From the NCBI GenBank assembly GCA_036874045.1, contig JAZBRI010000011.1, positions 15,704,001-15,768,000 on the forward strand: a stretch of 64,000 nucleotides of DNA, in the 5' to 3' direction. The notes beneath the pieces were generated by a model. The model saw nothing but the letters and a program-made list of their open reading frames with translations, was not told the origin of the DNA and searched no databases. Both the position numbers and the translations under genes were made by a program. Position 1 is the first letter of the stretch, and every line of letters begins with the position of its first letter. The DNA is from Cymodocea nodosa (taxonomy: Eukaryota > Streptophyta > Magnoliopsida > Alismatales > Cymodoceaceae). Below are positions 47,485-59,900 of this stretch, piece by piece.

Positions 47485-49048
47485 ATGCTTTTTCCGCAAG
47501 GAGCTAGAAAGGGTATCTACACGAAAACGAAATATGGGGAATTTTCGTGCTGAAAAGAGAGAATCCTCAAAGGTAGGGAGGGGGACGAGAAAAAGAGAAG
47601 TGTCATCGATTATGAAAATAACGGTCTCACATCGCCGTTAAAAATGTCGATGTAATTTTGGTCTTCTAATGAGATCAATTTGTCCAGATAAGAAGTAGAA
47701 TTAAAGTTAAGTAACTTGAGGTAAGTTGGGACAAAATATTGATTTTAAAAGCATGATAAAATATTCCGATTATAAAAACAATAATTTCACGTCAATAGTT
47801 AAGTAATCTTGATATAAATTAAACTCTTCCTCGTCAGAATCTCCCAGGACCTTGGATCTTACGGATGACATGGTAGGAGTGGATCGGAAGGGATATCCCC
47901 GTTATTTCGTGTGTGTGTGTGTGGCGGGTGTGGCTGTTCTCCGCCACACGATCCTCTTCTTCTTCCAGCTTCGAATGTTCTGGATGAAGGAGACGTGAGC
48001 ACGTCATCCGAAATTTTTAGTTATTTTTTGTTAAAATATTTTGCTTGTATGTTATTTTTCCGTATCATTTAAACATTTATATCCAAACTTTTTATATATT
48101 CTATTTTTTTGTTTTATGTTCAAACTATCATATAATTTCTTATAAACTTGATTTTAACTTTACTAATGATTTTTTTAGACTTGCTTTTTCTAACATGTAT
48201 TTCTCTAAATTTTTCTTATTTCTATATTTACGATCGATTTTATAACATTCCATTTTTTCTTTTATTATTTTTTATACATACTCATTCCACCACTAACATT
48301 TTTTTTTATGACATGTAAGTAAAAACAAAAAATTCTTTTTTTTTACCATTTTAATATTCTTTCTATTATATTCATATTTTTCAAAAAAAAATTCCATTTT
48401 TAGTTTTATTTATTTGACAACAATAAATATTAATGTACCAAAAATAATAATTAATTATCTAAGAAACAAAAAAACAAAAAAAACTTTCAATAACATCAAC
48501 TTATTGAATTACAGAACATTATCATATTAGTAATGGCAATAAAATGTCACTAAAACTTCAAACTTGAACATTAATTCGATGTTGGCATGATTTTCTTGGA
48601 CTATGTTCATGACGTTCCTTCTCCATGGATGCATACTCCACCCATCCCAAACGCAAATGCTAGATCCCACAAGAAAGATATAACTGCTGCGGAAAAAATA
48701 TCACAAGATCGGTCAATGAATGAGTTCTTAAAGTTAACGTGTCACGCCTCGTTTCTACATCTGATATTTCAAATAAGAATAACATAAGGAACACTTCTCG
48801 CCTTTCTATTCTTGGGAGGAATTGGGCGGTCGAGGAGAGCACAGCATGGTAGTTGCACGGGTAAAATACAGGATTTTAGTTAGGTGAAATATGTTGCGAG
48901 TTGTACAAAAAGATAATATGGTCTGGAACCCACTACTGGACCAATTAAAAGGAACAGATCAAGCTTTTGCAACTTGGCAGAGGAGAGATTTGGAGAATTA
49001 GAAATTGATATACAGATTCGACGAGAAAGAGCAAATTAGAGATTGAAC
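47485..49048. other. Intergenic region between the UVR8 start and the centrin stop
   Basis: Positions 47485-48000 are the likely UVR8 promoter and leader and include a short GT repeat near 47911-47923. Positions 48000-48560 are extremely AT-rich. Positions 48560-49048 include the probable 3' untranslated region of the centrin gene. No gene is visible. Confidence 0.5.
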
Positions 49049-52000
49049 CTAATACTTGAATGATGTCCTTCTCATCATCCTGAAGAACTCATTAGAATCA
49101 ACTTCTCCATCACCTGCACGTGTCGGAAGGATGTAAATAAACGTAGTGAATATAGATATAGAAATTCAATAAGGTTTCTAAGGAAAGTGTACCGAGCGAA
49201 ACACACACAAGCATAATTTATTTTTATTATTATTTGAAGGAACCTGAGAACAACTCCCGGTTATATGCAAGACACGTACAACAAGCACGCACTTATCATG
49301 ACGGATTTAACTCTGCCATTTACCGTTGTACAAACACCACGTCGGACATTCTTTTGCTTCGGATTCAGAAAAATCATTTTATGTTTCAATACAAACTGGA
49401 GGGAGAATACAAAGATGGTTAATATATCCTCTGATTTGCAGAGGTTTGTTAAAAAACAAAAAGGATGTTTAGTTTAAGAAAATTTAAAAGGAAGGTGCGG
49501 GCCAGGCTTCCATTTCAAAAACGCCATTTATGGGTGATGAATGAATGAGCTGAAAGGAAAAAAAACAAGTGGTCCAAAGTCAAAATAAAATGGCAGATGG
49601 AGTTGAAATCTTTGGGTATGGCCAGAACAAAACCACGATGATAATAAACTTCTACACGCAAATACTACACAAAAAAAGTAGATATACTACTCACCGTTGC
49701 AATCTGCTTCCCCGATCATCTCTTCAATCTCTTCGGGAGTGAAAGTCTCATCTAAATCTCTTGCTAGACGCATAATATCTTCAGCAGAGATTCTTCCCTA
49801 CAGAAATACAAGTTTTCTTGGGAAATATAAACGAAAAAAAGAAATTCAAGTTTGAGAAGATGAATATTTTGGAGGAGATAATTACAGCCTTAGATGAATA
49901 CTTTGGTGGAGAAAATTACATTATTATCTTGGTCGATAATACCAAAAGCTTTAGTGAGTTCTTCCTTGGTGTCCCTCTCTCCTATCTTGTCCGTCATCAT
50001 ATGGACAAATTCATCAAAATCAATTGCACCGCTGCCATCTCTGTCTACATCAGCAATCAAATGATGGATTTGCTGTAGCAAAGCAAAAAATAATATAGGA
50101 CTCCGATTTAGCAAGAAATACGTAGAAAATTATTCTAGGGAAGTGTCACTTAGAGACCAGAGACAGTAAAAAGAAAGAATATTCAGTACAAACAGAAATT
50201 TTATCAAGGAAGCAAATTTATAACATAATGCCCTAAAAGTAATATAGATAAAGATCTAAATATGACAGGGTATTTCCATATTCTGCAAAATCCTGTGAAC
50301 TTACAAATGAAGTTGTCGTTTTTGCCCCCAGCGGTTGAACAAGTTTGTTTTGAACCTGACTTGTAAAAAACTTCCATAACAAGAAAATGAACTTATTTTT
50401 TTTACTTATTTAGATAACTAAAATGTTAAACTTATATTTTTTTAGATTTTTGGGATGTAAATGGAGTAGATACAAAATCTAAATTTGAATCCAAAATTTT
50501 TCAGCCACGTCTGAAGTTTGATCTGTACCCAAATGTTTATTATCTAAATCTGAAAAACAGATCTGAATTCAACTATTATCCGCATTTTATTTAAAATTTT
50601 CAATATAAAAAATCTTTATCCAAATACAAGAACATTAATAATCATTGAAAATATAATTAAATATAAATAATTCAAGATATATTCTACATGATTATATTAT
50701 TTAAACTAAATAAGCATATCTAATATGCATGTAAAATGAAACTAAGCTCTATTTAAAGATGTTGTATATATACATTAGATAGATTTGAATTCAAATAAGA
50801 ATTTAGACATTTCATGAACACATTTATTGGATTAAGAATTTTTATGGATTAGATGCATCAACATTCAAATACAATCTAGATTTTTCTCCTAGATAATATT
50901 TTGGATTCAATTACACTTCATTGGAATTTTTTTGTAAAAATCCAAACATTCAAATACAGATTTGGAGCGGACATTTGAATTTAGATATCCACAGACACCC
51001 ATATGAGCTAGGTACCCATGATTTCTTAAAGTCCAATATGTATTTCAATACATGACTACGTGCACCATAGGGACAAAAACTAACTTCATGTGTATTTGTA
51101 AGGCAATTCCTCTTTTATGTTGCATTCCTTCTGCCAAAGAGATTGTCGTATGGACAGTGGAGGGCGGCATATTCCCCGTTGCACAAAAATGATGAGCTGG
51201 TGGTGCACCACATGAGCCCCAAGGAGGTGAAGCTCCCAACCTTAATGGTGTACCAGAGGATTAAGGACACAAGTGAGATGACAGCAGGGATTTGGAGGAA
51301 ATTCTCAACATCAGAGGCTGCCCTCTCTCAATGATTTATTTATATCAATTAACATCTACAGTGGAGTTTGTTACATGGCTGCTAGTGGTCATTGTATACT
51401 AGCTGCTAGGCCAGGGCATATGGGAAAACTGTAATATATTTTAAAACGTTTTTGTGATACTGTACAAGTGAGGGTTTTTTTTACTTTTGCAATTTAGAAC
51501 AGGCTAGAAGGTCGCAGGGGTAACCACTACACTAAAGACCTTGAATTCTACATCATAGCACTGAACATGGGAAAACCATAATGTATTTTAGAACGTTTTA
51601 GTGATCTTGTGCAATTGAGGTTTTTTTTACTCTTGCAATTTTAACAGTTTAGAAAGTTGCAGAGCTACATGCTAGATTAAAGACCTTTGATTCTACATCA
51701 TAACACTGACAACATAAGAAACTGAACAGGTATACACGGTAATGAAAATCTGCATGAATGATCCGGCTGTTTACGCATGAGAAACTATGGTGAGAAAAAA
51801 TTGATTTCAATATTTTTCATAATAACAACGTTCATCAAACAAAAAGTGACGCATGAACAAAAGTTTTTACCTCTTCGGTCATCTCAAAACCCAAGGCCCT
51901 GTACAGAAGTTAATCCATAGATAAACAGACAATTACAATCAAATAAGCCAGAGCGAACAGGAAGCATGTTCCAGAAGTCTGAAGGGCAGGTACCTCATTG

Positions 52001-52519
52001 CAACATTAAGCTCCTTAGCATCAATAGTGCCTGCATGCGAGGACCGAATTTCATATCAATAGAAGTAGTCACAAGATAACAAGACATGATTAGTCCTGAC
52101 ACGACGTTACCAGATGCATCGGTGTCAAATAGTTCAAACGCCTCTTTGATTTCCTGTTTCTTCTGATGCGTTAACCCGTGTAGACGACCCTTCTGCGTCT
52201 CCACCCGAGACAACCCACTCCGAGACCGGCGAACGGACTTCACATCAACACAAACAACAACAGAAGACAATAGAATGAAATTCATCTCTTATTCAAATAA
52301 CCTAAAATGCTGTAAATCACGAGCAGAGGTTATGAATTGCACGAAGATCAATATTGCCGCTGTGTGAGTCCAGGTAAACATGCATTACTGATGGAAAAAT
52401 GGAGGACGGCAATAAATTTGTAAGGTTTCATTCCATTATCTTCATTTTATAACAAAACTAGAATCTGAAGATCTCATCTCATTCTAGCGAAAAACTACCT
52501 CCACTGCTCCGGAATGCAT
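49049..52519 (-). CDS. Centrin (caltractin-like EF-hand protein), first exon uncertain
   Basis: Six or seven exons on the minus strand: 52237-52111, 52030-51994, 51898-51871, 50072-49920, 49797-49695 and 49113-49049 encode 170 residues in phase. A tiny first exon, 52519-52499 (MHSGAVE), would give 177 residues. The alternative is to read straight through from an ATG at 52285, for 186. The body is centrin: GLTHQKKQEIKEAFELFDTD, ELNVAMRALGFEMTEEQ, FDEFVHMMTDKIGERDTKEE, ending RMMRRTSFKY. Loops 1, 2 and 4 have good Ca2+ ligands (DTDASGTIDAKE, DRDGSGAIDFDE, DCNGDGEVDSNE). Loop 3 (DQDNNGRISAED) ends in Asp instead of Glu, which usually weakens binding. Plant centrins act in cytokinesis, mRNA export (TREX-2) and nucleotide excision repair. 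Intron 4 is 1.8 kb and carries repeats. Confidence 0.88.
51143..51334 (+). other. Coding-like island inside centrin intron, opposite strand
   Basis: A 63-codon plus-strand frame reads, in part, ELVVHHMSPKEVKLPTLMVY and EMTAGIWRKFSTSEAALS. Base composition rises sharply against the AT-rich intron around it. It is too short and isolated for a gene. It could be a captured gene fragment carried in by a transposable element. I do not recognise the family. Confidence 0.3.
51420..51708. repeat. Two diverged tandem copies of a 147-bp segment
   Basis: ATGGGAAAACT at 51420 recurs as ATGGGAAAACC at 51567. Both are followed by TATTTTA-AACGTTTT, GTGAGGG/TTGAGG-TTTTTTTTAC, TTGCAATTT and ATTCTACATCATA segments in the same order. 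The array lies in the long centrin intron. Confidence 0.85.
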
Positions 52520-53956
52520 GTTGTTCGAGTCTGGTAGGGATGCTTCGAAACCGTCCGAATCCTCCAAAAGAACAACGATGGACTCAGAATTTACGTGAAG
52601 CATGTGATGCTGCATTGCTGCGAGAAACGAAGGAATCGAGGAAACCGTACCTTGGAATTCCCAGGGGATGGTGTGGCGACCGTGGCGGGGACGACGGAGT
52701 CGGCGTTAAAGTTTTTATGGGAGACCGGAGTGGTCGCGCGTTTTTTTTGGAAGACCGAAGAATAAACGGATCGAGAATGTGGATTTACCCGGAAGAAAAG
52801 AGATCCGAAGAGGTTCGAACGGTCGATCAGCTGGAGCAAACTATATATATTCCAAAAGTTTTGGCTTGTATATATACAAACTTTATATATATCAAAAAAA
52901 ATTTGGTGTGTATATATATATATATATTCAGATGTCTCGTCCGCAAGTGTAGTCTCAAAAGTTGCACCTCTGGAAGCATATCTAGCATATACCTCCTCTA
53001 TAAAATACCAATCCGTCCCCAATAGATACTTGGGTCTTCCATGTCTTTATAACGAAAAGCTTTTGTAGATACTCTCTCACTTTGGTAATCTCATCCGTGT
53101 CAGTACTTATCAAGAGGATATCATTAACATATATACGTAACTACCATCTGTCTTTTTTGACGAACATAAAGTGATCTATAAGGTGAGTCCCTTACGTATC
53201 ACTAAACTTTTGAAACAGGGGTTTGAGCCCTATATGACTTCTTCCTTCAGTTTAACATATACTATTCTCCTTCCAACCAACATACCAATTAACGGCAGGT
53301 AAGAGATATCCTTGTTGGAGCGTGACGAAGAGCAACACGAGAAGACGACTAAGCTGAGTGGAGTTAGACACTAATAACCGGATCGGTCACTCTAACGCAT
53401 ACGATAAAATCCTAAATTTAACACAAACAAAAACACTACCGTTTCCCGAAAAAACCCAAACCGAGCAAGCTGTCAATATTTCTGGTAAAGATCTTTAGAA
53501 GTTCAAAAAGCTGATGCGGGGATTTATTAGTTCAAGCTCATTTTGGCAGTAAAAAGCCAGCGATAAGCTCTTTCAAATGTTATCTTTCGTCTACTAATCA
53601 TTCATGGAGCGATAGGTTGCCCAAGAGAGGCAAGTGTTCCGCCATCGTTATGAACGAGGAATAAAAACAGATTGATTGAAGAACTAACAATAGATTATTT
53701 ATTTGAAAACAAACAACCAAGTATTCATACCGGTAGAAATATAACAAACCTCACAAGTCAACTACATTTAAAATACTTGCAATATTCAATGCCAACTGCT
53801 CTCAGCTAGAAGAATGGACAAATTTGTTGTTTATTAAATTAAATAATAGATAAAAAATACAAGCAACTATACATCCTACAAAAAAATTACATATAGATAC
53901 ACCCAACTACTCTTACAAACATATCATATTATTAATAAAGCATTGCCTCGAATAAT
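52520..53956. other. Intergenic region between centrin and SECA2
   Basis: Positions 52520-52800 are the centrin leader and promoter. They include a GC-richer stretch near 52650-52740 with a possible leader splice donor (CCAAG|GTACGG on the minus strand). A TA repeat lies near 52912-52928, then the copia fragment. Positions 53330-53956 show nothing beyond the SECA2 3' flank. Confidence 0.5.
52900..53330 (-). mobile_element. Ty1/copia reverse-transcriptase fragment
   Basis: On the minus strand, from about 53165, the frame reads IYVNDILLISTDTDEITKV, the copia catalytic block YVDDIL with the first Asp changed to Asn. After a one-base shift it continues KDMEDPKYLLGTDWYF, equal to the KDLG-KYFLGIE block. 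A stop codon precedes the catalytic block. The piece is a dead fragment without visible LTRs, about 400 bases beyond the proposed centrin start. Confidence 0.75.
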
Positions 53957-56900
53957 TTACTGCACTAACAGTTCATCGGATTGGGCTGATGATGTCCAGT
54001 AATGCAGAAGTGATTCGACAGTTAATCGCCTGGTAGAACTAAGCATGGAAATGAAAAAACGGCAACCATCTATTTTGTATTCCTCAAGAGGATTCCTATG
54101 CCCAAAGCTCCTAACATTCACCTGCCACAAGTATTGGGTGAATGGTTACTCAAGCGGATTTTATTAATGAAGAACTAAATGCGGTTAAGTTGTAAAATTT
54201 TGAAGAATTACCGCAGAACTAAGCCGATTCATATTTACTAAATGGTCCCTCCAAAAACAATCAAGCGTCTTCACAATAACCGCTTTCTGAAGTTGGGAAA
54301 TTTTCATAAAAACAGTTTCAACATCTTTTGAATTGATGGACTCGAGGAAATTATACCACGTCAAGATCTCAGCAAAAGCGAAAACACTGACCTCTATTTC
54401 CTGCACATATGCATCCTCATAACCGGAGTCTTCCACAATTTTCAAATAAGAAGCAATTAAGAAGTCACCAAGGTATTTGCGAAGACTATTGACAGCATTC
54501 AGGTACTTTCCCTTCCTGCAGGTCAACAAACCAAAAAGGTGCACATGGGAATTTAATTAATGTTAATTAAATAGTGCAACATGGAGCGAGGATGACTGAG
54601 TACCTGAAAGACTCATCGCTGCAGATATTGAGCCATCGCTTCAATGAAGAAATTTTTCTATGGATTCCTCTGAATGTGCACGGCATTGGTAGCTGAAGGG
54701 GGGTGCTGTCAACCTTAATATAAGCTACAATCATTCGCTCAATGGAGGATAACAAACTTTCTTCTGAAATTTCCGCCAAGGGTTCTGTAAACCCAAAGGT
54801 ATCAACTGTTCACACTTTGAAGCATATTAAATTGAAGGCGATCAATACAAAACTAAGTTACCAGCTAATGTTTTTCCAGAGAGATTAATGAACTCTTTCA
54901 AAATCTTGTCCAAATTCCATTTGCTTGGATGCTGTGCAATGAGGATATAAGCAATGAATTTGAGCAGAAACGATACTCTTAAGCAACTAAATACCTTTAC
55001 AGGATCAACATTTCTGAAGATGATTTCATCTACAACTGCTTGCATATACCTACAAAACTCCAGATTAACACCATTCTCAAAGAACAAGTAAAGATCAACA
55101 ACCTTTCTTACTACAGTGATGAGATAAGTGATATAGCAGCAGTTAGATGCACAAAAGGATTTTCATTTGAAATCTATGAAAACAGAATATTTTTATTTAA
55201 AGGAATTTTTAAAGAACAACAGTCACAGGCCAAGTAAAGATCAACAACCTTTCTTACTACAGTGATGAGATAAGTGATATAGCAGCAGTTAGATGCCACA
55301 AAAGGATTTTCATTTGAAATCTATAAAAATAGAATATCATTATTTAAAGGAATTTTTAAAGAACAACAGTCACAGGCCACATAAGGATTTCTGTGATTGA
55401 CAATTATAAAAGGGTCATTCAACTAAAGGCACATTCACAGTCTCTCAGTTTAACGTTTACTCCAAGTTGGATAGTCATTGAAACTTTCAAAATTGTAGCA
55501 CTTGAAACTTACTGGAATATTTGCTCAGAACTTTCAGAATCGCCTGTCAGTGTCAATTGCCTAAGTTCATACACATGCTTCCTTTGCACCTGATAAATAT
55601 TGTTAAAATACCTTTTTCTAAGTCAAAATTGAATAACTTTAACAAAAAAGGAAATAGTGAAACATTTTAAAATTCTACCTTTAGCATTACAGCAAACTAG
55701 TTTCTTAATTGTGAAACAATACGGGGGAAATCATAAGGCATTGATGTTTCAATAATTAGCCTTGGAAAAAAAATGGAAAGAATCATGTGCAGCCTAAAGA
55801 AATTGTCCCTTAACCGTCAAATTAATGAAAGATAAATCATTCACAAGTTAAAGCTAAACATCAATCTTTACGGGTCTTTCAACCACTTGAATAAGCAACC
55901 TTCTCATGAAATTAGGGAGATCAATATATATGTCAGAAGTTCTTGTCCTGATCCTCAGGCTAAACTTGTGATTTTTATAGAACCATGATATGTAAATGAA
56001 CATAATATCACAATACCAGTCAAACAAGCATTAATTCTGTAGAAGATGCAGCAGAAATCAGCATGTAACGACCTCAATTTGAAGAAAAGACCAAATACCC
56101 AAGAGCACTTACGAATGCTATGAGGACGATCTCTTATACATGAACAGAAGATATAATTAGCCCGCAAATCACATTCAACAGGGTTAAACGAAGATTATGA
56201 AGCAATATGTTATAATTTATCTAGTAAATAAGGATCATTATTTACACATGCCATCTCTTATACATGAACAGAAGATATAATTAGCCCGCAAATCACATTC
56301 AACAGGGTTAAAAGAAGATTATGAAGCAATATATTATAATTTATCTAGTAAATAAGGATCATTATTTACACATGCCACAGAAAAAAAAAGTATAGAAGAT
56401 TATGAAACAGCATACTATGATATATCTTGTAAATAATGAACATTATCACATGCCAACCTCTAGTACTTCGTCAAACTCTACAAGGCTTTTTCTTATGCCA
56501 AAAAAGTACTTCTCTGCATTTATCTGCAAACTTAAAAGCTGCAATTTTCCATAATGGAACATTATAACGCACATATGTCATGCCTTGTTTTAATGAAACA
56601 AATTGAAAAGAAAATTGTATGCGCTTCAGACAGGTTGAGGCAGAGACCTGCTTAACAATGGCAGTACCCTCTATAGGTATATCCTCTTCATTTGTTATTC
56701 TAGAGATGAGTTTCACAGCCCATTCTGTGTTGAAATTGAATTTTTGAAACATCTCATCCTGTAAGCTGAATAACAATTTTCAGTAAGGGTATACTATATT
56801 ATCAACAGAGAGTCAACATATATGAATGGCTAAAAACTTGCCAAGATAATCTTTTAGATAAATATAACATGATATTTTATACAGAAACCAAAAGTTCGGA

Positions 56901-59900
56901 ACCAGGAAATTTGATAGCAATAGAAAATAAGGGAAAAAAAAGTAAAATATATCACCTTAATAAGGTAATTGAGCTTTACATTAGATTTGGGTTTTGCTCA
57001 TTATATTTAAGTGATAACTAATAGACCCTTACTAATAAATAAGGCTACAAGAGAAAAATAACAGTTGTGATTCAAATTGAATAATGTGAAATCACTGAAT
57101 AAGGTCAGAGATAATGATCACTATAAAAGTACCAAGTAGGAAGGAAATGCAATGACCCCAACCATGGAGTTAACAAGCTTGAATCCAAAGGGAATATCAA
57201 AACAAATCAAATGTAAAGGGAGAAGCACATGTTATCCAAAGAAATCTAAATAAAAGGAAGTAGATGTCCCAAATAGCCAAAAGAGATTCTACCCAGTCAA
57301 TGAAGAACATTCAATATAATGTGAATGGTCATATTCCTCCATTCTAGTTTATCATTGCATATCCATGAAAATCCTACAAAATTTTTATTATAAAAAAGGG
57401 CAATGGCAATATGCAATGTCTGCTGTTTCCTATATTTTCAACAATGGGCTTAATAAATTTCCCATGATGTCTTGAATAACGAGATATCTCCAATGATGTG
57501 AAAGTTTGGCATTGTCAAATGCAGGCAATCCATCATGTCTCCATCAAACATGGATTTAGATATTTGAATATTAAATGCATCCATATTCAAATACAAGTCT
57601 ATCAATTCAAATCAACTTTGTTTACACCACTAACCTTTACGCACAAACACGTTCCAACATGAATCTTTTACTTTTTACTGTCATCTTCCTTCCTTCGCTC
57701 CACGAATTTTTTTCAACTCAGTGATTATTTTATTCTCTTTGTATTGTTTTATTATTTTATCTTTTCCTCTGCCTTTTTTAATGACAACTTCTATTTTTTT
57801 CCCATCTCCCTCACAAGACTTTTTCATCTTCTCTTCTTCCATTTTTTACAATCACCTAACTTCTCTGCACACATGCAACAACATAGTATCTATTTTTTTC
57901 ATCACCTCACCACGTTAGACTTATTTCATCCTCTTCTCCCTTTTTTGAAAAATAAATTTCTGTTGATGAATCGATACACATCAATGTTCAACAATGGCGT
58001 TCACTCCCTTGTAGAGACAGCAAAAGCATCTCTGCATTAGTGCTGGTTGAAGCAGGATTCCAGATCTGACAACACTGGGCTGATTCTATCTGGTGGAAGA
58101 AAGGGACAAAGGGAGAACAGGTTTAAGAATGCCTTCAAACATATACATGGGGAATGATTGGAGAGGGATTCCACCACCACCAAAAGGAGGCAATGACGAT
58201 GGCTTGAGTTTCTCTACTCTTTTATTCTCTTAAAGCTTGGGCTCTGGTAATGTGGTACCACATTGGATTAGGCAGAAAAATGGAAGATGTATTTTATTCA
58301 CTTTCCTAAAATAGAGTTCACAAGATGGGGTTATGTTTACAAATCCCAATGTGGAACTAAACCTAAACCCTTATTATTAAGATGTTAAGATATCTCTAAT
58401 AAAACTTTCTATGCTTTTAAAGAAACTAGGTCAAGCCAACAATTTCCAAAAGAAATTATGGCTGATGCACCATGGAATAACTAGCAATTACATATACAGT
58501 CAGCACAATTTATCCCAAATCGAAGCACCTGATATACTACAAAAATTCGTAACATAGCATCCACTGTATCCAACAGGAATCCCTTGGAATGATATCACCG
58601 TAAATCATCATTACCTACACTGGCTAACATCTGAATTAATAAATGGGACCTCAACTTAAACGAAGAACAAGGAACACAAAATATTGCCATACCATACAAC
58701 TATAGTGCCATACTTTTCAAGAGACAGTTCAAATCCCAAACCTTTGCAACACTACAAAAAGCCATCACCACTATGACTGCAAGTGGTTAAGCTTTTTTAT
58801 ATCAAAGTATCACTCATTAATATATTTCACCAATGCAACAGCAGCTTTCTTTACTAAATATCAATGACTGCCAAATAGTGTGAAAATTTTAGCAGGTTGC
58901 CAGTATCAGAGATAAGCAGAATAAAACCAAATAACTACCTCACCATAAAACGGGTTGACCCAGGATCACCTTGTCTACCAGCTCTCCCACGAAGCTAAAA
59001 CAAAGAAAGGTTAGACAATAATACAAGTTTATCAGCTAATTAATAACATAAAAAAGTGGTACTTCGATGAAACAATTCAAAACCTTTATATCTAAAACGA
59101 TTGGCTTTTGAGAGCTTTAAGTCTGTTAAAGAAACGTGTTCCACTAAAATATAGCATTGCTAATCTGAGCTTTTTCAACAAGTAAACAAAGTTTTACAAA
59201 AAAAATTGGAAAACAGTAATCTGTACGTTTGACATTAAATTTGACCATTTCTAGAGTCATAATTTTCATATATAATGTTTTGTTTAAAGCTTGACCATAC
59301 TGACATACTATAAATGTCAAAGATTTAAAGTTGTAGGACAGCACATGATGTACAAAGACATGAATTTCACTGAAATAAACGAACATGAGAAAAACAAGGT
59401 AACAGTTTTTTCAATCATCTAATGGCTATGACCCCACCATAAAGATGTACATCAAAATTACCATGTTACAACCAGGTAGATTTTGCTTAGTTTAAATGTT
59501 TTGGTGCAGGACACAAGTTGCAACTATCTGCTTAATCTGATTCTCAATTCACAATATTTTCCTTGATTTTACTGAATTTGGCAGCAACCTACAACTAGTA
59601 GTTTTATGAAACAATTCCAATGGAAGGACATATCTCTGTAAGACAGTGCTCTAAGTTTCTTTTCAAGGGAAAAACATAAGCGAGTTCACTTCACAAGCTG
59701 AATTATAAAACACAAAATGTGTTTAGCTTGGCTCAGCATGAGAAGCATTTCAAAATGTCTTATCCATAAATCTGGTTCACTGAAGAAGTTACCTAGGCAT
59801 TGTTTTCTACTAATTGGAAATGGAGTGTAACCTAATCAAATGATGTTTATAGATTCTAGAAAGTCTCACAAAATAAAACTGAAAAAATAAGCAGCATTGC

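Noticed and set aside
47023..47499. Read-through of the UVR8 first exon as a 158-residue protein
   Set aside because: After residue 27 of UVR8 the frame enters intron 1; splicing at 47402 restores the conserved [18 protein letters not shown] junction.
57721..57918. Phe/Ser/Ile-rich plus-strand frames inside a SECA2 intron
   Set aside because: Composition follows the pyrimidine-rich sequence; no protein-like pattern.
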